Below are positions 1 through 4,222 of a stretch of DNA of 6,260 nucleotides, in pieces; the first letter of the stretch is position 1; each line of letters opens with the position of its first letter. This DNA is from Rhodobacteraceae bacterium UBA996. GTDB lineage: Bacteria; Pseudomonadota; Alphaproteobacteria; Rhodobacterales; Rhodobacteraceae. Where the stretch lies: contig DBBA01000121.1 in NCBI GenBank assembly GCA_002291955.1, forward strand, positions 1 through 6,260, read 5' to 3'. Made by a program: the position numbers and the translations under genes. The notes beneath the pieces were generated by a model. The model saw nothing but the letters and a program-made list of their open reading frames with translations. It was not told the origin of the DNA and did no database searches.

Positions 1-525
1 TTCGACCGCGCGGGCTTCACCCGGCTGCACGTCGCGGGCCACCCCGAAGGCAACCGCGACATCGACCCCGATGGCAGCGATGCCAACGTCATGGCCGCGC
101 TGCGCTGGAAACAGGCGTTCCGTGACCGGACGGATGCGCAGATGGCGCTGGCGACGCAGTTCTGCTTCGAGGCGGCGCCGGTGATCGACTGGGTGAACCG
201 GCTGCAGGCCGAGGGGATCGACCTGCCCGTGCACATCGGTGTCGCGGGGCCTGCAAAGCTCCAGACCCTCATCAAGTTCGCGGTCGCCTGCGGGGTCGGG
301 CCCAGCCTGCGCGTGCTGCAGAAGCGCGCGATGGACGTGACCAAGCTGATGCTGCCCTATGAACCCACGGACTTCGTGGCGGAACTTGCCGCGCACAAGG
401 CCGCGAACCCCGGCTTCGGGATCGAACAGGTGCACATCTTCCCCCTGGGCGGGATCAAGACGGCCAGCGCCTGGACGGCCGAGCATGGCGGCGCCGACGC
501 GCAACCCGCCCGCGCGCATGGCTGA
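1..525 (+). CDS. Methylenetetrahydrofolate reductase, C-terminal part (5' end outside window)
   Basis: The frame is open from base 1, giving 174 residues, so the start lies upstream. The family (MetF-like FAD enzymes) interconverts 5,10-methylene-THF and 5-methyl-THF in the cytoplasm. Visible family signatures are HVAGHPEGN near fragment residue 10, which corresponds to the AAYPE region of E. coli MetF, and TQFCFE at 52-57, which matches TQFFFD with its folate-contacting Gln. Further along are PVHIGVAGP at about 76-84 and the terminal HIFPLGG strand at about 152-158. The protein stops just after that strand, so it is a catalytic-barrel-only bacterial form without the eukaryotic regulatory domain. 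The catalytic Glu and FAD-contacting N-terminal residues lie outside the window. With a methyl-THF:corrinoid methyltransferase close downstream, I infer it works in the oxidative direction, using methyl-THF from demethylation, rather than serving methionine synthesis. The family call is firm; the direction is inference. Confidence 0.5.
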   Translation, partial: FDRAGFTRLHVAGHPEGNRDIDPDGSDANVMAALRWKQAFRDRTDAQMALATQFCFEAAPVIDWVNRLQAEGIDLPVHIGVAGPAKLQTLIKFAVACGVGPSLRVLQKRAMDVTKLMLPYEPTDFVAELAAHKAANPGFGIEQVHIFPLGGIKTASAWTAEHGGADAQPARAHG

Positions 526-1183
526 CCGGGTCGCGCCACCCGCTGCGCTTCTGTTCGACCTCGACGGCACGCTCATCTTCAGTGACCCGCTGCACCGCGC
601 GGTCTTTGCCGAGGTGCTGGCCCCCTGGGGCGTGGACCTGACCGAAGCGGTCTATGCCCGTCATGTCCACGGGCGTCTGAACGCCGACATCTTTGCCGAC
701 CTGGCTCCGGGCGGGGACCCCGTCGCCCTGGGCGACGCGAAGGAGGCCGAGTTCCGCCGCAGGCTGGGTGGGCAGGCCGATCCCCTGCCCGGCGCACCCG
801 CGTTCCTGGACTGGGCGGCGGCGGCAGGGATTCCCTGTGCGGTCGTCACCAACGCGCCGCGCGCCAATGCGGCCGCGATGCTGGCGGCCATCGGTCTGGC
901 CGACCGCTTTCCCGTCGTGATCGCCGAAGGCGACGCGGCCGCGGCCAAGCCTGACCCCGCGCCCTATCTGCTGGCCGCGGCCCGGCTGGGCGTGGCGCCC
1001 GGGGCCTGCGTGGTGTTCGAGGACAGTCCCGCGGGCATCCGCGCGGGACTGGCGGCCGGCGCGCGTGTCGTCGGGCTTGCCACGTCGCTTCCCGCGGCCC
1101 AACTGTCGGCCCTTGGCGCGTGGCTGGCGATCACCGACTATACCGACGAACGGCTGGCCGGGATCATCGGCCCCCCACGCTGA
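518..1183 (+). CDS. HAD-superfamily hydrolase, subfamily IA (phosphoglycolate phosphatase/beta-PGM-like)
   Basis: This 221-residue cytoplasmic protein carries all four HAD motifs. Motif I is FDLDGT, with nucleophile Asp14 and acid/base Asp16. Motif II is VVTN with Thr111, motif III is Lys144 in AKPDP, and motif IV is FEDS with Glu168/Asp169. The roughly 80 residues between motifs I and II form a helical C1 cap, as in small-molecule phosphatases and phosphomutases such as Gph, PgmB and YniC. The substrate cannot be told from sequence. The ATG at 518 lies inside the MTHFR gene and overlaps its stop by 8 bases (ATGGCTGA). No Shine-Dalgarno is visible, so translation is probably coupled. An in-frame ATG at 485 would add 11 residues not resembling HAD N-termini and is less likely. 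Its place between two folate/corrinoid genes suggests co-transcription and perhaps a housekeeping or repair role for a phosphorylated by-product, which is inference. Confidence 0.5.
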   Translation: MADRVAPPAALLFDLDGTLIFSDPLHRAVFAEVLAPWGVDLTEAVYARHVHGRLNADIFADLAPGGDPVALGDAKEAEFRRRLGGQADPLPGAPAFLDWAAAAGIPCAVVTNAPRANAAAMLAAIGLADRFPVVIAEGDAAAAKPDPAPYLLAAARLGVAPGACVVFEDSPAGIRAGLAAGARVVGLATSLPAAQLSALGAWLAITDYTDERLAGIIGPPR

Positions 1184-1191
1184 CCCGCGAC

Positions 1192-1196
1192 AGGAG
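1192..1196 (+). promoter_or_regulatory. Shine-Dalgarno for the corrinoid methyltransferase
   Basis: AGGAG lies 8 bases before the GTG at 1205, in the 21-base gap after the HAD stop. This fixes GTG 1205 as the start codon, although it is not ATG. Confidence 0.5.
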
Positions 1197-1204
1197 CCCT
1201 GCCC

Positions 1205-2194
1205 GTGACCCGTACCGTGATCGAATCGAAGTCGAAGACCGTGGTGATCGGCTTTGACGAGCCGTTCTGCGTGATCGGGGAACGCATCAACCCCACGGGC
1301 CGCAAGAAGCTGGCGGCAGAGCTTGAGGCGGGCGATTTCTCGACCGTGGAACGCGACGTGGCCGAGCAGGTCGCCTGCGGGGCCATGGTGCTCGACGTGA
1401 ACTCGGGCGCGGTCTTCACCAACAGGATGGCGACCGACCCGCGTTATGCCGACAACAACTTTGTCGAGCCGCCGCTGATGCGCGACCTCGTCACCCGCAT
1501 CCAGGGCTGGACCGACGTGCCGCTCTGCATCGATTCGTCGGTGCCCGGCGCGCTGGAGGCAGGGCTGGAGGCGGCCGAGGGGCGGCCCCTGCTGAACTCG
1601 GTCACCGGCGAGGAGGAGCGGCTGGAGCGCGTCCTGCCGCTGGTCAGGAAGTACAACGTGCCGGTGGTGGCAATCTCCAACGACGACACGGGGATCTCCG
1701 AGGACCCGGACGTGCGCTTTGCGGTCGCGAAGAAGATCGTCGAACGCGCCGCCGATTTCGGCATCCCCGCCCATGACATCGTGGTGGACCCGCTGGTGAT
1801 GCCTGTGGGCGCCATGGCCACCGCCGGGCGGCAGGTGTTTGCCCTCGTGCGCCGGTTGCGCGACGAGTTGGGCGTCAACACCACCTGCGGCGCGTCGAAC
1901 ATCAGCTTCGGCCTACCGCACCGCCACGGGATCAACGCGGCCTTCCTGCCCATGGCGATTGCGGCAGGGATGACGAGTGCCATCATGAACCCCGTCCGCG
2001 CGCAGGAGATGGAGGCGATCCGCGCCGCCAACTTCCTGATGGACCACGACCCGAACGGCATGGCCTGGATCGGCTTCTCGCGCGTGGTCGAGGCGATGGC
2101 GGGCGGCGCCACCTTTGCCGAGGCGAGCGCGGCCGCGCAGGCCGCGGGCGGCCGGTCGGGTCGCGGTGGCGAGGGGCGGCGGCGCCGGGGCTGA
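1205..2194 (+). CDS. Methyltetrahydrofolate:corrinoid methyltransferase (pterin-binding, DHPS-like)
   Basis: This 329-residue cytoplasmic TIM-barrel protein belongs to the pterin-binding family that includes acetogen AcsE/MeTr, MtgA and MtvC, and the folate domain of MetH. These enzymes move methyl groups between corrinoid proteins and THF. Visible signatures in order are IGERINPTGR (24-33), VLDVNSGA (62-69), LCIDSS (107-112), LLNSVTGE (129-136), DIVVDPLVMP (191-200) and CGASNISFGLP (228-238). The Asn in the last (about 232) corresponds to the conserved pterin/N5-contacting Asn of MeTr. The barrel is complete. It has no B12-binding or homocysteine domain, so it needs a separate corrinoid partner, which is not in this window. 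After residue 300 it adds an Ala-rich helix and a Gly/Arg tail ending GEGRRRRG, beyond what the barrel requires. The GTG start is backed by AGGAG 8 bases upstream. Next to MTHFR and a RACo-like activator, I infer the direction methyl-Co(III) plus THF to methyl-THF. Confidence 0.5.
   Translation: MTRTVIESKSKTVVIGFDEPFCVIGERINPTGRKKLAAELEAGDFSTVERDVAEQVACGAMVLDVNSGAVFTNRMATDPRYADNNFVEPPLMRDLVTRIQGWTDVPLCIDSSVPGALEAGLEAAEGRPLLNSVTGEEERLERVLPLVRKYNVPVVAISNDDTGISEDPDVRFAVAKKIVERAADFGIPAHDIVVDPLVMPVGAMATAGRQVFALVRRLRDELGVNTTCGASNISFGLPHRHGINAAFLPMAIAAGMTSAIMNPVRAQEMEAIRAANFLMDHDPNGMAWIGFSRVVEAMAGGATFAEASAAAQAAGGRSGRGGEGRRRRG
2168..2184 (+). repeat. 17-base repeat encoding GEGRRR, copy 1 (identical copy at 6227-6243)
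   Basis: GGCGAGGGGCGGCGGCG occurs here at the 3' end of the corrinoid methyltransferase gene and again at the 3' end of the RACo-like gene. Both copies are read in the same codon phase as Gly-Glu-Gly-Arg-Arg-Arg, near the C-terminus. See the finding on shared tails. Confidence 0.5.
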
Positions 2195-2235
2195 CGGCGG
2201 CCCGCCTGGCGCTGCGGCTGGCTGTCCTTGCGGGC

Positions 2236-2838
2236 GTGGTGGCGGGCGTCTGGGCCCTGTCGCACTGGGCCATGCGGGCGCAGGCGGCGTTGCCCCCCGA
2301 CGGGCCGCTTCTGGCCTGGCCGGTGATCGTTCTCCTGGCGCTCTATGCGCTGCTGCTGGCGCTGCCCTTCGTGCCGGGCATCGAGATCGGGCTGGCGCTG
2401 CTGGCCATGCACGGGGCCGCGGCGGCGCCGTTCGTCTATGGGGCCACCGTGGCGGGCCTGATGCTGGCCTATGGCGCGGGCAGTCTGATCCCGGCGCGGG
2501 CGCTGGCAGGCGGGCTGCGGCGCCTCGGCCGGGATCGGGCAGCCACCGCGCTGCAGGACTGGTGCGCCCTGCCCCGTGCCGACCGCCTGACCGCGCTGTC
2601 GGCGCGTCTTCCCGCCTGGCTTGGCGCGCGGGTGGGCGCGCTGCGCTTTGTGCTGCTGGCGGTGCTGTTCAACCTGCCCGGCAATGCCGTGCTGGGCGGC
2701 GGGGGCGGCATCGCCGTGCTCGCAGGTCTGTCGCGGCTCTATCCACCGGGGGCCACCGCCCTGACCGTGGCGGTCGCCGTCGCGCCCGTGCCGCTGGCGG
2801 TCTGGCTGTGGGGCGGCGCAGCGCTCGGCCTCATGTAG
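2236..2838 (+). CDS. Multi-pass membrane protein, VTT/TVP38-like (start uncertain, possibly CTG at 2191)
   Basis: From GTG 2236 this is a 200-residue inner-membrane protein. Hydrophobic segments lie at about 26-46, 50-60 (short, possibly re-entrant), 64-85, 136-150, 156-168 and 172-197. A more polar, Arg-rich loop spans roughly 86-135. FVPGIE (45-50) followed by a short hydrophobic hairpin, then FNLPGN and a five-glycine run (145-158), recall the paired re-entrant loops of VTT/DedA/TVP38 proteins. The match is loose, so I claim only resemblance. The start is doubtful. The frame stays open upstream with the same codon bias and encodes an Arg-containing N-terminus leading into a hydrophobic helix. 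That region has no ATG, GTG or TTG; its only plausible early start is CTG 2191, which overlaps the TGA of the preceding gene and would give 215 residues. No clear Shine-Dalgarno precedes either start. It is probably the last gene of the upstream operon. Function is unknown. Confidence 0.5.
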   Translation: MVAGVWALSHWAMRAQAALPPDGPLLAWPVIVLLALYALLLALPFVPGIEIGLALLAMHGAAAAPFVYGATVAGLMLAYGAGSLIPARALAGGLRRLGRDRAATALQDWCALPRADRLTALSARLPAWLGARVGALRFVLLAVLFNLPGNAVLGGGGGIAVLAGLSRLYPPGATALTVAVAVAPVPLAVWLWGGAALGLM

Positions 2839-3250
2839 CGACCGGGACGGCGCGCGGCCGCAGGGCCCACCAGAACACCGCAAGGAATACCAGGTTCGGG
2901 ATGACGTTCAGCGCGCCGCCCGCCACCACGGACAGCCCGCTGTCCACCACGAACCACGCGAGGCCCCCGGTCCAGACGATCCGCCGGATCGCCGCACCCT
3001 CGCGCAGGATCAGGGCCGCCAGATGCCAGATCATCACGCCCCAACCCACCAGAACGCCCCCGCAGATCGCCGCGAACAGGCGCGATTCCGGGATCGAGGC
3101 GGCACCACCTCCGTCATACGGCCACACGATCAGGTCGTGCGCCGCCCAGATCGGCCACCCGATCCCTGGCACGGCGCCCAGTCCCACGATTGCGCCGGTG
3201 GCGATCAAGAGCCCCGCGGCAAGGCGAAGCGGGCGGATGTCGTCGGTCAT
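2831..3250 (-). CDS. Small four-helix membrane protein of unknown function
   Basis: This 139-residue protein has four predicted membrane segments at about 9-31, 59-80, 91-110 and 113-130. Between the first two is a loop with WPYDGG and PESRLFAAICGG. GGVLVGWGVMIW (64-75) and VDSGLSVVAGGALNVIPN (102-119) look like conserved family signatures of short hypothetical alphaproteobacterial membrane proteins. I do not recognise a named domain or activity. The ATG at 3250 is chosen because GGAG sits 8 bases upstream on this strand, and because longer in-frame extensions would run through the intergenic region and the opposing regulator gene with non-protein-like sequence. Its 3' end overlaps the upstream membrane-protein gene tail to tail by 8 bases. 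It is divergent from the XRE regulator and shares its 124-base control region, so it is the likeliest regulatory target. That link is inference. Confidence 0.5.
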   Translation of the reverse strand: MTDDIRPLRLAAGLLIATGAIVGLGAVPGIGWPIWAAHDLIVWPYDGGGAASIPESRLFAAICGGVLVGWGVMIWHLAALILREGAAIRRIVWTGGLAWFVVDSGLSVVAGGALNVIPNLVFLAVFWWALRPRAVPVAT

Positions 3251-3258
3251 GGTGCAGT

Positions 3259-3262
3259 CTCC
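3259..3262 (-). promoter_or_regulatory. Shine-Dalgarno for the minus-strand membrane protein
   Basis: On the minus strand GGAG is 8 bases before the ATG at 3250. This selects that start over the much longer open frame that continues upstream. Confidence 0.5.
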
Positions 3263-3362
3263 AAAGCTGTGTGACGGCGTTCTGTCCCGCTGGGTGGCAC
3301 CCCGCCAATTCCCTGTCAGGTAAGTGACGGCGCTACCCCCGACCGCTAGGTCTGGGGCAAAC

Positions 3363-3366
3363 CGGA
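3363..3366 (+). promoter_or_regulatory. Shine-Dalgarno for the XRE regulator
   Basis: GGAG lies 8 bases before the ATG at 3375. It supports that start over an in-frame GTG at 3324, which would add 17 residues and fall inside the putative operator. Confidence 0.5.
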
Positions 3367-3374
3367 GCCACCTC

Positions 3375-4145
3375 ATGACCCACCCCTTCCCCATCGCCCT
3401 GAAGGACTGGCGCGCGCGCCGCCGCCTGAGCCAGTTGCAGCTGGCATCCACGGCCGAGGTGTCGGCCCGGCACCTGGCGTTCCTGGAAACCGGCCGGGCG
3501 CAGCCGTCGCGGGGGATGGTCCTGCGACTGGCGCAGGCGCTGGACCTGCCCCATGCGGCCGCCAACGGGTTCCTTGCCGCGGCGGGGTTTGCCCCGCACT
3601 ATCCCGTCCTGGGCTGGGACGCGCCCGAGATGACCCCCCTGCGCGCCGCCGCCGAACGGATGCTGGCAACCCATGCGCCCTATCCGGGGCTGGTGGCCGA
3701 CCAGCTGTGGCGCATCGTCCGGCTGAACCCGCCCGCCGCGCAGCTGTTCGGGGCCATCGGTCTGGGCGAGGGCGACAGCCTGCTCGACCTGGCCCATGCG
3801 CCCGACCGCATCATGACCGCGGTCGAGAACGGGGCCGAAGTCGCGCGCCACATGGTCAGCCGCCTACGCGCGGACAGCGCGGCGGGGGGCGGTATCCCGG
3901 CCCTCGATGCGGCCGCGGCGGCGCTGGCCGCCTGGCCGGGCGTCGCGACCCCGCCTGCGGCCCCCGCTGGTCCGGTGACGCCGACCGTGTTCCGGCTGCC
4001 CGGCGGCGGACGGCTGTCGCTGTTCCAGGTGCTTGCCCAGTTCGGCTCGGCCGAGGAGGTCAGCCTGCCGGGCCTGAAGCTGGAACTGATGTTTCCCGCC
4101 GATGACGACGCGCGGCGGTTCCTTGAGGGCGCGGGAAGTCCCTGA
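3375..4145 (+). CDS. XRE-family regulator with MmyB-like C-terminal domain
   Basis: This 256-residue cytoplasmic DNA-binding protein has an N-terminal Cro/C1-type helix-turn-helix at about 8-60. The core reads LSQLQLAS...VSARHLAFLETGRAQPSRGM, giving a recognition helix followed by the LE-GR-PSR signature typical of the MmyB-like subgroup. The residues after it (AANGFLAAAGFAP, 62-74) and YPGLVADQLWRIVRLNPPAAQLF (103-125) match the start of the PAS-like ligand-binding domain common in that subgroup. The rest (about 126-253) would complete that domain, so a small, probably hydrophobic effector is expected; none can be named. The start is set by GGAG 8 bases upstream. It is divergent from a small membrane protein across 124 bases, suggesting autoregulation and control of that neighbour. 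It is also co-oriented with the RACo-like gene 77 bases downstream, so read-through is possible, but a candidate separate promoter is present there. Confidence 0.5.
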   Translation: MTHPFPIALKDWRARRRLSQLQLASTAEVSARHLAFLETGRAQPSRGMVLRLAQALDLPHAAANGFLAAAGFAPHYPVLGWDAPEMTPLRAAAERMLATHAPYPGLVADQLWRIVRLNPPAAQLFGAIGLGEGDSLLDLAHAPDRIMTAVENGAEVARHMVSRLRADSAAGGGIPALDAAAAALAAWPGVATPPAAPAGPVTPTVFRLPGGGRLSLFQVLAQFGSAEEVSLPGLKLELMFPADDDARRFLEGAGSP

Positions 4146-4162
4146 AACGTCGCCTGCCGCGA

Positions 4163-4190
4163 TTGCATCGGCGCGCGGTCAGGCTACAAC
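4163..4190 (+). promoter_or_regulatory. Candidate promoter for the RACo-like gene
   Basis: In the 77-base gap after the XRE gene, TTGCAT (4163-4168) and TACAAC (4185-4190) are separated by 16 bases. The -10 matches TATAAT at 4 of 6 positions; the -35 keeps only TTG. It would give a leader of roughly 25 bases before the ATG at 4223. The match is weak but spacing and position are right. Confidence 0.5.
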
Positions 4191-4213
4191 CCCGCCGCTG
4201 GCACAGGACGCGC

Positions 4214-4218
4214 AGGAA
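4214..4218 (+). promoter_or_regulatory. Shine-Dalgarno for the RACo-like protein
   Basis: AGGAA ends 4 bases before the ATG at 4223, slightly close but usable. It supports this start over an in-frame ATG at 4163 that would add 20 mostly Arg/His residues unlike a ferredoxin N-terminus and would begin within the candidate -35. Confidence 0.5.
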
Positions 4219-4222
4219 CCGC

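Larger units (their letters stand above)
3251..3374. promoter_or_regulatory. Divergent control region between membrane protein (-) and XRE regulator (+)
   Basis: This 124-base gap must hold promoters for both divergent genes. Two elements stand out. One is a 9-base direct repeat, GTGACGGCG, at 3271-3279 and 3324-3332, offset by 53 bases or about five helical turns. The other is an imperfect palindrome at 3313-3330, CTGTCA-GGTAAG-TGACGG, whose arms match at 5 of 6 positions and whose right arm is part of the second repeat. These are reasonable operator candidates for the adjacent XRE protein. No convincing -35/-10 pair was found on either strand; CTGACA on the minus strand (3314-3319) is the best -35-like hexamer but has no matching -10. 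Confidence 0.5.

Noticed and set aside
455..1774. Long minus-strand open frame (439 codons) opposite the HAD and methyltransferase genes
   Set aside because: Its product is Arg/His/Gly-rich low-complexity sequence with no domain, antisense to two genes with clear motifs. It is the usual mirror frame of high-GC coding DNA.
1444..2883. Minus-strand open frame of 479 codons
   Set aside because: Composition (Arg, Gln, Pro, Ala) is shadow-like and it covers parts of two genes with better evidence.
2839..2900. GC-rich stretch (cggcgcgcggccgc) considered as a terminator hairpin
   Set aside because: It is inside the minus-strand coding region, has no U-run after it, and reads normally as the C-terminal codons of that gene.
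2115..3323. Plus-strand open frame of 402 codons across the membrane-protein gene and into the minus-strand gene
   Set aside because: The product is low-complexity Gly/Arg/Ala and then Pro/Thr/Ser-rich sequence, out of frame with the membrane protein and crossing the convergent junction.
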